Of a DNA stretch of 64,000 nucleotides, positions 1 through 11,785 are shown one piece after another; within the stretch, counting starts at the first letter, position 1, and each line of letters opens with the position of its first letter. The translations under genes and the position numbers were made by a program. A model generated the notes under the pieces. The model was not told the origin of the DNA. It was given only the letters and a program-made list of their open reading frames with translations, and did not search any database. This DNA comes from Cymbidium sinense (taxonomy: Eukaryota > Streptophyta > Magnoliopsida > Asparagales > Orchidaceae). The stretch is taken from NCBI GenBank assembly GCA_021442155.1, contig CM038215.1, forward strand, positions 1,140,976 to 1,204,975, read 5' to 3'.

Positions 1-3000
1 GACTCTTGTGTGCTGGGTTCTTTTGTTTATGCTTCTTGCAATAGAGCTGGTCGAAATGTTCTTTGGGAGAATTTGAGAAGTTTTGCTCTTTCTATTAACA
101 AACCTTGGTTGGTTGGGGGTGATTTCAACACTATTCTATATTACTCAGAAAGAAGGAGTGGTTGCTCTCCTAATATTAATTATATGGAAGAATTTTCTAA
201 TATGATTCTTGATTGTAAACATTTTTACATTAGTTTTAAAGGCTCTAATTAAACTTGGCAAAACTCTAAGCTCTGGAAACATTTAGAAAGAATTCTTTTC
301 AACTCTCATTGGATTAATCAATGGCCTCTTACCTCTGTTGACTATTTTAGTAGAGCTTTATCTGATCATGCCCCACTTTTGGTTTATTTTAAAGAAGACT
401 CTAAAATATTAAACATCTCTCCCTCTTTAAGATTTTAAAATATGTATATTTAGCATTTAGATTTTCTTAAAGTCGTGGCCATTAATTGGAATGCCCCTTC
501 ACACTCTGATAATTCAGTTAGGAGTATGAATAGATTATGGTTTAAGCTCAAAAGGCTTAAATAAAGTCTGGTTTGGTGGAATAAACATTATTTTAAAAAT
601 CTTTTTGCTAATATAAAAAACATGGAACTTTTGGTTTGTGATCTTGAAAATGATACTTTCACTCACTCTTCTAAGCTTAAGGATTTGAATGAAGCTAAAG
701 ATAAACTTGTTAATTATCAGAATATGGAAGTGACCTATTGGCAGAAAAAAAGCTGCTAGTAAACATATTGCTGATGGGGATAGGAATACCATTTATTTTC
801 ATGCTTTATTTAATAAAAAGAGTGCTTTAAATTATATCCAAAAAATGAAAAATGATATTGGAGATTGGATCACTGATATTAATGTTATTAAATATTATGT
901 TATTAACCACCTTAGAAATATGCTTAATAAAAGCCACTCTTATAAAGCTTTTTCTAATTCGCATTTAATCCCATCTATTATTACCAATGATGATAATCAT
1001 TGGCTTACTAGGTTTCCTACTTAAGATGAGATTGGTAAAGTTCTCAATAGCATGAACTTTGATTTCATTGCTAGTCTGGAGGGTTATAGGACTCAATTTT
1101 TTCAAAATTGTTGGTCTATTATTAAGCATGACTTAATCGATACAATTATTGATTTTTTTTATTAGTAATCCTCTCCTGAAATATTTTTTAAGAACTTCCA
1201 TTATTCTTATACCTAAAAAAGATAATCTAGATTCTTGGAGTGATTTCAGACCTATTAGTCTTTGCACTTTCTTTAAAAAATTGATTTCTAAAATTCTTAC
1301 TTATAGACTTTAGTCCTTTACTTCAAAAAATTATCTCTCTCAACCAAACTAGCTTTGTTAGAGGGAGATCTATATCTAATAACATTTTGCTTGCTTAATA
1401 GCTTATTCATGATTTGGATGTTCCAACTATAGGTGGTAACATTCTTTTTAAATTAGATATTTCTAAAGCCTTTGATAATATCTATTAGGATTACCATTTA
1501 AATATCCTACATTTATTTGGTTTTTCTAATAATTTCATTAACCTTATTAAAAATTGTATTAATAATTCCTAGTTTTCTATTCTTTGTAATGGTGAATCAT
1601 TAGGCTTCTTCCCTTTTTTTCATGGATTGAGACAAGGAGGTCCTTTGTCCCCTTCTTTGTTTATTTTTATAGTGGAATATCTTTCTAGGAGTTTAAATGA
1701 TTTATTCAATAATAATCCTAACATATACTTTAGAACTCCTAGTGGTATCCTATTTCTCATCTTAGCTTTAGTGATGATTTCATTATCTTTTATAATGCTT
1801 CTTTTCATCATATCAAAAGACTTAAGAAATTTTTAAAAAATTTTGGTAGAGAAAGTTATCTTCCTATTAATGAAAGCAAGAGTTACTTTATTACCTCCTC
1901 TAAAATGTCTAATAATAAAATCAATCATATCTTGAGCATCACTAACTTTAGACACCAACAACTCCTTATTAATTATCTAGGTGCTCCTCTTTTCGAAGGT
2001 AAAAAAAGATCCCATATTTTTGATGAGCTTATCCAAATATTTGTAATAAAATTTTGGTGTGGGAACTTCACTTACATTCATTTGGTGGTAGGCTTACTTT
2101 GTTTAGGGGTACTCTTAATTCGATGCCTTTATATCTTATTCAGACCATTATCCCTATGAATTCTATCTTAAATAGAATTAATCATCTCCTTAATAAATTT
2201 TTCTAGGCCTCAAATAATTCTGAGTTAAAAGGATGCATTGGACTTCTTGGCATAAATGTTGTGGTCCTCTGGGTGAAGGTGGACTTGGCTACTAACCTAT
2301 TCATGAAGCTATTACTACCTTCTCCCATAAACTCTGGTGGAATTTTAGGAAAAAAAGATAGCCCCTAGGCTAATTTATGATAGCTAAATACTATGAGGGT
2401 AAGCACCCGCTAATATGTACTTATAAGGTTGGTGACTCCCCAGTTTGGAAAAGGCTTTGCTCCATTAAATGGGAAGTTGAATCTTTCATATCTTGGGTAC
2501 AAATTCGAGATCTTCTTTCTTTTAGCAAGACAACTGGATTGGTGGTGGTTCAATTGATTCTTTTTTATCTACCCATTCTACTACTACTACTAAAGTTAAC
2601 TCCTTTTTGCTTAATAATAGATAGAATGATAGTAAACATAGCGAATTTATTCATATCTCTCTATTTGATAAATTTAGTGATATTCCTATCTTTTCCAACA
2701 AGCCTGATTAAATTCTTTATAAGCTATCTTATAATGGTGATTTTACTCTTAAAGAGGCTTGGAATTATATTACAGATGCTCATATTTCATCTAATGTATT
2801 TATTAAACTTTTGAATGATATCATCCCTATCTCTTATTCTGTCCTTGCTTGGAAAATTCTGAAAAACTTCATTCCTATTGATTCCTTACTCTGGGATAAA
2901 TGATTTCATTTTTCTTCCAAATGTTTTTGTTGTTTTTATTTTAAAAATGTTAATCATGTTTTTGTTAATGGTCCTATTGGCTCCAAATTATGGATTTGGT

Positions 3001-3816
3001 GTAATTTTTTTAATACAAACCATTTCCATGGCTTTCTTTCTTTATATCAACTTCTTGAAGCTTGTTTCCACCAAACTGGGAAAGGTCATATCAAAGTTTT
3101 AATTTCCATTACCTTTTTTGGTTCAAATGGATGGATAGAAATGATCCTAAATATCGTGGTATTCCTATGAATCATAAAAGTATTATTGCTAGAACCACAG
3201 AAAAAATTCATGCTTTATTTAATGCTAATTTAATTAGTAACACACATTTTAGAGGTTGCAAATTTATGGCCAAAAAATTGGATCTTTACCTACATGAGAT
3301 CACCTTATGTAAAGAAGATAGGATTATATATTGGATAAAACCTCATAATAATTATTAAAATTAATACTGATGGCTTTGTCTCTTAGAAAACATTTGGTTG
3401 TGGTGGTATTTTTAGGGATTTTGAAGGTAATGTCATTTGTGCTTTTGCTTATCCTTTTAAAGCTTGTTCTACTATGTATGCTAAATTAATGGCTGTAAAC
3501 AAAGCTATTGACATTTGTTTACAAAAAGGTTTCTTCAATATTTAGATTGAAGTTGATGCTCTTTTACTCATTGACATGTCGACTTCCTAAAATGGGGAAT
3601 GATTATTCTATCTTCTTAATCATACTAGAACACTCCTCTCTCAAGTATGCTTTAAAATTTCTCACATTTGGCATGAAGGAAATGTCTTTGTATATTTTGG
3701 CTAATCTAGGTGCTAAATTAAATGATCTCACTCTTTATGATCATCTTAATTTACCTAAACAATTATGAGGCTTGGTTAATCTGGATAACACCGAATTACC
3801 TTATCTTAGAAATTAA
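1..3816 (+). pseudogene. LN1 ORF2 pseudogene (endonuclease-RT-zf-RVT-RNase H)
   Basis: ORF2 would nick the target DNA and copy the element RNA there. Visible in pieces: the APE-like endonuclease with VGGDFNTIL near 113-140 and the SDHAPLL motif at 361-381; the RT thumb/finger region with DFRPISLC near 1243; NQTSFVRGRS near 1340; the first catalytic aspartate in LDISKAFDNI near 1455; [10 protein letters not shown] near 1624-1653; and the active-site box at 1767-1778, which reads FSDD where FADD is usual. A zf-RVT-like segment (SKCFCCF, then NHVFVNG) lies at 2910-2985. RNase H starts at about 3357 with INTDGFVS and continues with AKLMAVNKAID and IEVDALLL. The protein ends LVNLDNTELPYLRN at 3816. 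Stops such as the TAA at 250 and several frameshifts break it, and several stops look like CAA/CAG changed to TAA/TAG. Upstream ORF1 is outside the window. Confidence 0.9.
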
Positions 3817-5867
3817 TTTTGCTTTGTGTTTTTTTGGTTTTCTATGTTTTTTTTTTCTCATCATTTTACATTTTCCCATTCCTGGTGGTTCACTCTCTTG
3901 TCTGGTTTGTGCTATAATATTTGGGAAATCTCTTTGAGGTGGTGGCTGGCTGTTCAACCTCTATTGTTGGAGAGGTGTTCTGATTGGCTGATTACTTTAT
4001 TTAGGTATCAGAATGTCAATAGTTTCTTCAAGTGCTTCGTTGAACTTGTGGTGGCCTCCTTTTAGGTTATGCCTCTACCAGGTTTTGGGTTTTCCCTTTT
4101 CTTAATTGGTACTAATTTTGCCTATAGTTTTTGCTGGTTATTCCCTTACTTAGGAAGGTTTTTTTTGGGCACGGTGGGTCTTTGTTGTTTCTCTACCTAG
4201 GCGTTTGGGTGGCTATTATTTGATGGCTACTCTTGATCTTTTCACTCCAGTTTGTGCTAGGCCTTTTGTGGTTTTATCTCTTCATCCTTTTTAGGCTTGG
4301 TGGCTTTTGATTGTTGGTTTCTCCCTTTACCTTGTGGCTGAAGGGGTGCTAATTGGTGGTTGCTAGTAACCTAGTTTCTCTTTGGTAGTAGTTTTTTTTA
4401 TCCCTGGAGTTTAGAAGGGGCCTTGTTCTATTTTTCTTACCACTTTGGTTGGCTGTTGGTGGTTGGGTGGTCCTCCCAGGCTACAAATCTTTGTCTGGTT
4501 GGGTGATTACCATTTATTTCTTTGTTGTTTTTGGTGGCTTCCTATTGGTTTGTCACTATGCATATCTTTCTCTATGTTGGGATTTCCTCCCCTTTCGACT
4601 GGCTGCTTCCTTATCGGTGTTGGCTCATCTGCTGCATTGTTAATTAGCTAGGTGGCTTTGTGGGTTGCCTGGTTTGGTTGGTTTTCATTTTGAACTATTA
4701 TTAGCTGGTAAGGTTGCCTTTTTGGTGGTTTTTCTTTATTATAGTTTTGGCCTTATGGTGGTTGTTTGTTGGTTGCTAATTCTTGCTATTTGCTCACTTG
4801 GGTGGATGCTATTTTTTCCTTGAGTGTTGTTGGCTTCGTCTATTATTTTGGCTGAGGATTTGGATTTCTTTGGCTCCCTTTGTTTCTTATGTCTTGCCTC
4901 TTGGTTGGTATGGTGGGCTTGGTTTTTCTCTTGGTGGTGATTTTGTCTTGGATTTGGTCCCTCATCTTTTATCTCTAGAGGTAATCTATCAGGTTGTTAC
5001 TTGTTCTTTTGTTAGTGTTGGCCTTGTTCTCTAATGGTTTTGGAATTTTGGTTTCTTTTGGCTAGGTTGATGTTTTTGTTTTGGGTTGTTGCTTGTGGTT
5101 GTCTGGTGACACAAGTGGGTTTGGTTTCAATCTTTGGTGGCTTTGCTTTCAGGGTGAAATCTTGGCAGTTGCTCTTTCATTTATATTGTGGTGGTTTTGT
5201 TGATGGTACTTCCTTTCAGGTTTGGTGACCTTTAGTCGGTTGGGTGATTTGTGGGCCTGTTATTTTTGGTTCTTGGGTAGCAGGTACTAGAGAATTGTTG
5301 ACTTTCACTCTTTAGTTGATTGCCTTTGCTGAGGTAGGTGGGAGATGATGGTTGGGATGATTTCCCTATTATCTTTTCGCTGGTAGCAACATATGTGACT
5401 GTAACCCTTCTTTTAAAGTCTGGATGCTCACATTTATGGTTGCCCCTTAAGATGAAGGTGACTGAGCCTAAGCCTTATTTGAAAATTTCTCTTATATTGC
5501 TCTTTATTATGTGCTTAAGATAGTTGTGCTAATTACATCTTCTATTTGCTTGCAATATTCTTTTACAGGTTCTTTGCAGGTTTGAGATCCTAAATGTGGA
5601 TTATGCAACTCTCAAAAGACTTCTTATTCTAGTAGTCAGCTTTGGCTAATCCTCCTATTTACTATGTTGTTGCTTAATTATTTTTGGGTCTTTTATTTCT
5701 TTTGCTTTGGTTTTTATTTCCTTGCTTTTGTTGTATTAGATAGGGGACCTTTCTCTCTTAGTTGAATGTAGCACTTTGAGCAGTAATTAAGAAACTTTTT
5801 CCCTCTTAAGGCACTTGTACTCTTGTGGCAATAAAATTCTCCCCTCTATGGGTTTTCTTAAAAAAAA
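3817..5867 (+). other. LN1 3' UTR, T/G-rich, with conserved 3' end
   Basis: Two kilobases after the ORF2 stop, strongly T+G-rich on the + strand (TTGGTTGG, TGGTGG and TTTGG runs) and poor in A. Open frames in it are hydrophobic only because T in the second codon position gives Leu, Phe and Val; I do not call them genes. Near the end are a conserved module (about 5344-5478), a stem-loop (5742-5756 pairing with 5788-5806), AATAAA at 5829 and the A tail. LN2, LN3 and LN6 share the T/G-rich style; LN5 and LN7 have a different upstream 3' UTR but the same final module. Confidence 0.8.
5742..5806 (+). promoter_or_regulatory. LN1 3' stem-loop
   Basis: Arms AGGGGA and TTTCT on the left face AGAAA and a TCCC-type arm on the right. 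The outer stem is weaker here (one C-to-T) than in LN2 and LN3, but the inner five pairs TTTCT/AGAAA differ from the other copies on both sides, so pairing is kept. Confidence 0.6.
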
Positions 5868-5929
5868 TCCCAAACCCTAAACCCTAAGCCCTAAACCGTA
5901 AACCATAAACCCTAAAAATCTAGAGACCT
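5868..5929. repeat. CCCTAAA telomere-like block
   Basis: About eight degenerate 7-mers directly after the LN1 tail, with variants CCGTAAA and CCATAAA. Confidence 0.85.
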
Positions 5930-6624
5930 AAACCTAAACTAAATAAAACTTAAAAATCAAATAAATAAAAAACCAAAACTTAAATAAAATAAATAAAATA
6001 AAATAAAATAAAAATCTAAACTAAAACCTAAACCTTAAAATAAAATTTTAAAATCCAAATAAAACTAAAATAAAATAAATAAAATCCTAAACTAAACTAT
6101 AAAATAAAATAAACCTAAGAATAAAAAACCTAAATAAAATAAAAACAAAAACTAGATAGAAGTAAAATAAATAAAATAAAATAAAAGTAAAATAAACCTA
6201 AACCTAAAATAAAAGTAAAATAAACAAAATAAAATAAACCTCAACCTAAACTAAAATTAATAAAACCTAAACCTAAACCTAAAATAAACTAAACCTAAAC
6301 CTAAAACAAATCTAAATAAAATAAAATAAACTAAAAATAAACTTAAACTTAAAAATAAAACTGAAAAATAAACCTAAAATAAAATCCTAAAACCTAAACC
6401 TAAAAAATAAAATAAAATCCTAAACCTAAACCTAAAAAATAAAATAAAAATAAAACTCAACTAAAAAATAAACCCAAACCTAAACAAAAAAAAAACTAAA
6501 ACAAAAAATCTAAATTAAAATAAAAAACTAAACTAAATAAAAATAAAAAATAAAGTAAAATAAATTAAATAATTAATAAACTAAATATACTAAGTAAACC
6601 TAAACCTAACGGTTTACTTAAGTT
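5930..6624. repeat. A-rich block AB1 with anchor
   Basis: Starts with the recurring opening CCTAAACTAAATAAAAC and runs through AAAAT pentamers and CCTAAA 6-mers. The anchor is at 6605-6624 and reads CCTAACGGTTTACTTAAGTT. Confidence 0.8.
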
Positions 6625-6915
6625 AAAAAAATAATCTTAAACCCTAAATCCTAAACACTAAACCCTAAACCCTAAACCCTAAACCTACAACATAAACCCT
6701 AAATGTTATAAAACCCAAAGCCCTAAACCTTAAACACTAAAAGCATAAGCCATAAAACCATAAAACTTAAACCCTAAACCCTAAACCCTAAGCCTTAACA
6801 CTAAACCCTAAACCCTAACACCAAAGCATAAACCTAAACTTAAAGTAATTGAATAAATTATAAAATAAATTTAAAAGCTAAAACCTAATAAACCTAAACC
6901 TAAACCTAAACCTTA
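6625..6915. repeat. CCCTAAA block and pre-GRP spacer
   Basis: Degenerate 7-mers from about 6640 to 6830, then the spacer TTAAAGTAATTGAATAAAT (from 6840) and four CCTAAA 6-mers that lead into pseudogene G1. Confidence 0.8.
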
Positions 6916-7403
6916 GGAAGGGCAGAACCTTGACGACAGGAACATCACCGTCAACCAAGCTCAGTCTAAATTTGGTGGTGGAGGTGAAGGTGGAGGTGAC
7001 GATTATCTAAGTGGTGGTGGGGGATCTGGAGGTGCTGGTGGATATTGAGGTGGTGGTCAAAGTAGTGGTGGTTATGGAGGTGAGAGGAGCAACAGTGATT
7101 ACAGCCGTGGTGATGACGGCAGGAGAGATCGAGAATATTATGGTGGATCTCGCTACACGAGAAGCTAGTGTGATTCAGATGGGAACCAGAGAAACTAAAG
7201 AATAGCCTATCCAATCTAGTATTATGAAACTATCTTTCTGGTAGAGACGGTTCTAGTTATCTAGGGTTTTTGATTTGATCTATGCATGCTCATTTTTTAT
7301 CTATGTCACCACTTGTGTCTTAGAAAACTTAGTGTGTTACTTGGTTGATAAAATTGAAAAGATAAAATGTTGAATCTGAATTTGTTCTCTATTAAAGAAA
7401 ATA
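6916..7403 (+). pseudogene. G1: 5'-truncated GR-RBP retropseudogene
   Basis: The source gene encodes a GRP7-like RNA-binding protein, with one RRM followed by a Gly/Ser/Arg tail. Reading from 6917 gives KGQNLDDRNITVNQAQS, the last strand of the RRM, then GGGGEGGG and GGAGGY-rich sequence, ending with a worn SDGNQRN and stop near 7200. An in-frame TGA (GGATATTGA) at about 7042 and a TAG near 7167 break it. About 200 bases of 3' UTR follow, with the shared line GTTCTAGTTATCTAGGGTTTTTGATTTG split over 7247-7275, ending in a short A-rich tail before CCCTAAA. No intron and a terminal A tract suggest an mRNA-derived copy. G1 has CAG where the C-terminal Trp codon TGG is expected. Confidence 0.85.
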
Positions 7404-7463
7404 GATTCCAAAAACCCTAAACCCTAAACTAAAACTTGAGCCCTAAAACTAAAACCTAAACCC
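7404..7463. repeat. short CCCTAAA block
   Basis: A few 7-mers and CCTAAA variants between G1 and LN2. The element boundary near 7463 is approximate because both sides are low complexity. Confidence 0.7.
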
Positions 7464-8605
7464 AACAATTTATTAGAGCCTTTTGTTGTGTTGGCTGAAC
7501 CTTTGTTGATCCTTTTGGATTGGACTTTTTGGTTTTTAGTGGTTGGTGGTTGCCTATGGCCCCCTTTGTGTGGTTATTTTATCTTCTGGTGATTTGCATT
7601 CACTGTAGCTTATTTTTTCTTTTATTTTTTCTTTCAGTTGATGGTTTCATTTCTGAGCTATTTAGACATTTGTGGTTGCTCACCCTAGTTTGGCATGGAA
7701 ACTACTTATTGTTGGGACTTTGGATTGAGGGCTCCTATCATGGTTTTGTTGGTTATTTCTCTATTAATTAGCATTGGTCTGGTGCTTGCTGTTGGCTGGT
7801 TCTGGTTTTCCCTAGTTTAGAGCTTGGATGGTTATCTGGTTAATGGTTGTTATTTGTGTTCTCACTTTGTTCTAGCCTCTCTTTAGGATATTATGATTAA
7901 TCTATTGTGGTTTTTGTTTGGTGGTTTGGCTGCTAGCTGGTTGCTGCTCATTTACTTTTTGTTTAATGGTGCTAGATCTAGAACTCTATTGACTGTTAGC
8001 CTTAGATGTTTGTTTCTATCAGGTGTGCTGGTTATGATAGCTTTGATGTTACTCACCACTTCTCTCTAGTTAGTAGCACTACATATGATTGTAACACTTC
8101 TTTATGAAGTTTGGATGCTCATATATATTGTTCCCCCTTGATATGATCCTAACTGAGCCAGAGCCTTCTCTTTCTAAGCTCTCTCCTTTTCCTCTCTTTA
8201 TCCTTATCTTTTTTATCTATGACTTTTCCCTTTATAGTGTTTTGCAAATTTCTTTTACAGGTTAGAACTTTACAGAGGGAATGGTCATTGCTCAGTCAAC
8301 CCAAGTGATGTTGTTGTGGATCTTGCTTATCTAGCTTTCTCAAAGGAATCATGAACTGCTACTGATTCATCCTTTTACTATTTTCAGGATTTATTTTAGT
8401 CTTACTCTGTGTATTTTTCTCATATGCTTTTTAGGCATTGTATTTGCTACTTTATCCTTATATTTTTCTAATGTACTTAGAAAGGGGTTTAGCTCCCTAG
8501 GTTTCTTATAGCTATGAGAGCAGTAGAATTTTAGAGCTTTACCCCTTTTAAGGATATTATATCTATTCCTTTTATAGTAATAAAATTCCAACTTTCCCCA
8601 AAATA
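7464..8605 (+). mobile_element. LN2: 5'-truncated LINE, 3' UTR only
   Basis: Contains no ORF2 sequence; it starts inside the T/G-rich 3' UTR. It shares the conserved module at about 8033-8168 (TATGATTGTAACACTTC, then ACTGAGCCAGAGCC), the stem-loop at 8482-8547 and AATAAA at 8580, and ends in CCCCAAAATAAAAACCCTAAA. 5' truncation is what incomplete target-primed reverse transcription leaves. Confidence 0.85.
8482..8547 (+). promoter_or_regulatory. LN2 3' stem-loop
   Basis: AAGGGGT-TT-AGCTC (8482-8495) pairs with GAGCT-TT-ACCCCTT (8534-8547): twelve Watson-Crick pairs around a TT/TT internal loop, with a 38-base apical loop. It is the most regular of the six copies. Confidence 0.75.
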
Positions 8606-8983
8606 AAAACCCTAAACCCTAAACAACCCTAAACCCCAAAACCGTAAACCCTAAACCCAAACCCTAAACCCTAAACAATAACCCTAAACCCTAAACCCTA
8701 AACTCTAAAACCCTCAACCCTAAACCCTGAACTAACCTTAAACCCTAAAGCCTAAAGACTGAACCCTAAAACCTAAGCCCTAAACCCTAAACCCTAACCT
8801 TAAAATCTAAATCCTAAAAGCATAAAACTTAAAATTCTAAACCCTAAACCCTAACCCTAACCTAACCCTAAACCCTAAACCCTAAACCCCAAACCTTAAA
8901 CTAAACCTAAAGTAACTAATTAAATTAAAAAATAAACCTAAACCCTAAAACCTAATAAACCTAAACCTAAACCTAAACCTTTA
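8606..8983. repeat. CCCTAAA block and pre-GRP spacer
   Basis: About 40 degenerate 7-mers, then AAAGTAACTAATTAAATT (from 8908), AAACCTAATAAAC, and CCTAAA 6-mers up to G2. Confidence 0.85.
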
Positions 8984-9463
8984 GAATGGGCAATACCTTG
9001 ATGGTATGAACATCACCATTAACCAAGCTCAGTGTAGATCTGGTGGTGGAGGTGAAGGTGAAGGCGATATCCGTGGTGGTGGGGATCCGGAGGTCTTTGG
9101 TGGATATGGAGGTGGTGGTTGGAGCAATGGTGGTTATGGAGGTGGAAGGAGCGACGGATGTCACAACCGTGGTGGTGGCAGAGGGAAAGATCGAGGATGT
9201 GATGGTCGATCCTGCTATTCGAGAGGTCGACAAGGTTTTGATGGGAACTGGAGAATTTGAAGAAAGGTCGATCCGATCTGCTGCATATGAACTATGTTTT
9301 TATAGTAGGGACAGTTCTAGTTATCTAGTGTATTTGATTTGCTCTATGTGTGCTCATTTCTTATCTATCTCATCACTTGTCTCTTAAAAAACTTGGTGTG
9401 TTACTTGGTTGATGAAATCGAAAAGAAGAAATGTTGAATCTAAATTTGTTCTTTGTTAAAAAA
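8984..9463 (+). pseudogene. G2: GR-RBP retropseudogene with an open frame
   Basis: Frame from 8985 starts NGQYLDGMNITINQAQCRS. The Arg codon of DGRN has become ATG, so a methionine-started frame of 84 codons (9006-9260) runs through GGGGEGEGD, GGYGGGGWSNGGYGGG and CYSRGRQGFDGNWRI to its stop. The C-terminal Trp (TGG) is intact. The 3' UTR (GTTCTAGTTATCTAGTG near 9313) and a short A tract follow. It lacks RNP1 and RNP2, so an RNA-binding role for any product is unlikely. Lack of stops may simply reflect a slower-decaying copy. Confidence 0.85.
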
Positions 9464-9635
9464 CCAAAAACCCTAAACCCTAAACTAAAACTTGTTCCCT
9501 AAACCCTAAACCCTAAACCTACATCTGTAAACCATAAACCCTAAACCCTAAACCCTAAAACCCTAATCCCTAAACCTTAAAACCTACAACCCTGAACCCT
9601 AAACCCTAATCCCCATACCCTAAACCCTAAACCTA
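9464..9635. repeat. CCCTAAA block
   Basis: Degenerate 7-mers with CCATAAA, CCTACAA and CCCTAAT variants. Confidence 0.8.
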
Positions 9636-10229
9636 AATAAAATAAAAACCTAAACTAAAACCTAAACCTAAACCTAAACCTATAAATAAAATAAAATAAA
9701 AATAAAAACTAAAATAAAATAAAATAAATAAAAACTTGAACTAAACTAAAACAATAAAAACAAAACAAAACAAAAATAAAAAAAAACAAAAATAAAAAAA
9801 AAAAAAAACAAAAAAAAAAAAAAAAAAAAAAAAACCAAAAAAAAAAAACCTAAAAAAAAAAATAAAATAAAAATAAACTAAAATAAAATAAACTAAAAAT
9901 AAACTAAAATAATAATAAATAAACCTAAAACTAAAAAAATAAAAAAAAAAAAATAAAATAAACCTAAACTAAAATAAAATAAACTAAAATAAATAAAGCT
10001 AAACCTAAAAAAAAAAATAAATAAATAAAAAATAAAAAAATAAAATAAAATAAAAATAAAACTAAACTAAAAAAAAATAAAAAAATAAAAAATAAACTAA
10101 AATAAAATAAAAAATAAAATAATAAAATAAACTAAATAACAAATAAACTAAATAAATAAAAAATAAAAAAACTAAAGTAAAATAAATAAAATAAAAAAAT
10201 AAACCTAAACCTACTGGTTTACTTAATTT
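9636..10229. repeat. A-rich block AB2 with anchor and long A runs
   Basis: Unusually A-rich: between about 9775 and 9865 it is almost pure A, broken by single C or T. The anchor is at 10210-10229, CCTACTGGTTTACTTAATTT. Confidence 0.8.
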
Positions 10230-10525
10230 TAAAACCATAAACCCTCCTAAACCCTAAACCCTAAACCTGACCTAACCCTAAACCTAAGCCCTAAAACCCC
10301 AAACCCTAAACCTTAAAACATAAAACAAAACCCTAAACAATAAACCCTAATTGTATAAACCCTAAAACCCTAAACAATAAACATTAAACCCTAAACCCTA
10401 AACCCTAAACCCTAAACCCTAACCATAAACCCTAAACCCTAAACTCCAAACCCTAAACCTAAACCTAAAGTTTAAAAAATAAACTTAAACCCTAAAACCT
10501 AAAAAAACCTAAACTTAAACCCTAA
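10230..10525. repeat. CCCTAAA block and shortened spacer
   Basis: 7-mers to about 10450, then a spacer form that lacks the GTAACTAAAT core (CCTAAAGTTTAAAAAATAAAC). It ends in CCCTAA at 10520-10525, where LN3 is inserted. Confidence 0.8.
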
Positions 10526-11779
10526 CAATGGTATCTCCTTATGGGTCGAATTATTTCTAGTTGGTACTGCTGAGCTTTGGTTGCCCTCTGGGTTTGGTGG
10601 CTCTCTCATCTTGTTGATCTCTTATTGTGTTGGTTTTACGATGGCCTAATGATTAGCAAGCTTCGAAGCTTGCTTGTTTGCCTTTTTTCGTAGCATCTTT
10701 TTTTTCCTGTGAGGGTTTATTGGCTGGTGGTTGCTTGAAGGCTATGGTTTTTCCAACCTTTTGCTTTTGGTTTTGGCTATATAGCATCGTGATTATTGGT
10801 TGAGCCTGGCCATGGGCTTTGTTTCTTCCTATGGTAAGTTACTCTCTTTGGAGCTGTTACCTGCCATCTAGTTTTTGTTCCCCTTTTCTGGTGATTTTTT
10901 GATCTTTTTTTTTTGTGGTGTTTGCCTGTTGGCTAGATGGCTTAATGGCTTGTCATTTCTATCTATTGTGGGATGAACCTCTATGTTGCTTGGGTTATTG
11001 TTGGCTCTATTGCTATTTCTGTTGATTCTTGCTACTATGGTTGGCTGGGAGTCCTTGATGGTTGGCTGTACCTGAGATGTTGGTTGGTGGTTCTGCAAAA
11101 TTTTTGGTTCTTTACCATTTATCTTTATTTATTTCGTGTGGCTTTATGGTGGTTGTTTCATGGATGTTGTCTTGTTTGGTTGGTTACATTGCTTTGGTTT
11201 GGATGGATGTTTTGCTAGTTAATTACATATTTAATCCTGATGATAGACACTGGAACTTGGCAAGCTCTTGGTTATTGGCTATTATGGTTGGGATGTTTCC
11301 CCTATTATCCTTTTGGCTGGTAGAACCATATGTGATTATATCCCTTCTTCTTAAGTTTGGATGGTCACATATCCTATTGCCCCTTGAGATGAATGTGACT
11401 GAGCCTGAGCCTTATCTAAGATTTTTATCATTTTGTTTCTTTTGTGTACTTGGCTTGTCTTTATTTCTAGATGCTTTTCTCTATCTTAAGTTCTTTGGAG
11501 GTTTGTGGAAGGTTTGGGGCTGTATATGGTTTCTGCATCTCTTACAAGATTTTGGGATATAGATGGCTTTGGCTACCCTTCTTGGAATTTTGTGGTATTT
11601 CTTTCTTAGTTTTTGTCTTTTCTTTTTTTGGCTTTGGTTTTCTTGTAATAGGTAGGGGATTTATCTCTTTAGGCTAATTGCACCTCTTTGAGCAATAGTT
11701 TAGAGATTTATCCCCTTTAAGGACTTTGTATCTCTTTCTTTTTGGCAATAAAATTCTCCCACTTTTCATTTAAAAAAAA
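10526..11779 (+). mobile_element. LN3: 5'-truncated LINE, 3' UTR only
   Basis: T/G-rich 3' UTR fragment with the conserved module at about 11279-11416, the stem-loop at 11654-11716, AATAAA at about 11747 and an A8 tail. CCCTAA flanks it on both sides (10520-10525 and 11780-11785), compatible with a short target-site duplication, though the array is full of this word. It sits exactly between the spacer and the first base of G3. Confidence 0.85.
11654..11716 (+). promoter_or_regulatory. LN3 3' stem-loop
   Basis: AGGGGAT-TT-ATCTC (11654-11667) pairs with GAGAT-TT-ATCCCCT (11703-11716): twelve pairs around TT/TT. The apical loop contains CTC-TTT-GAG, a possible nested mini-hairpin. Confidence 0.75.
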
Positions 11780-11785
11780 CCCTAA

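Larger units (their letters stand above)
1..5867 (+). mobile_element. LN1: L1-clade LINE, cut by the window edge at 5' end
   Basis: Non-LTR retrotransposon copy holding most of ORF2 and a long 3' UTR. It enters the window inside the endonuclease and ends in an A8 tail at about 5860-5867, followed directly by CCCAAACCCTAAA. AATAAA lies at 5829, about 25 bases before the tail. The family assignment rests on the order endonuclease, reverse transcriptase, zf-RVT, RNase H, and on near-identical motifs in LN4 and LN6. Numerous stops and frameshifts make it a dead copy. Confidence 0.92.

Noticed and set aside
4445..5228. Several overlapping Leu/Trp/Cys-rich frames in the LN1 3' UTR
   Set aside because: Overlap in different frames and follow the T/G composition; no conservation with LN2, LN3 or LN6 at protein level was seen.
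6966..7214. Minus-strand His-rich frame opposite G1 (similar ones opposite G5 and G9)
   Set aside because: It is the antisense reading of the Gly-rich GGT/GGA codons, which gives His/Ser/Leu by default. No independent evidence.
9775..9865. Poly(A) tail of a retroelement in AB2
   Set aside because: No element body precedes it; it lies in the middle of an A-rich block and fits local slippage.
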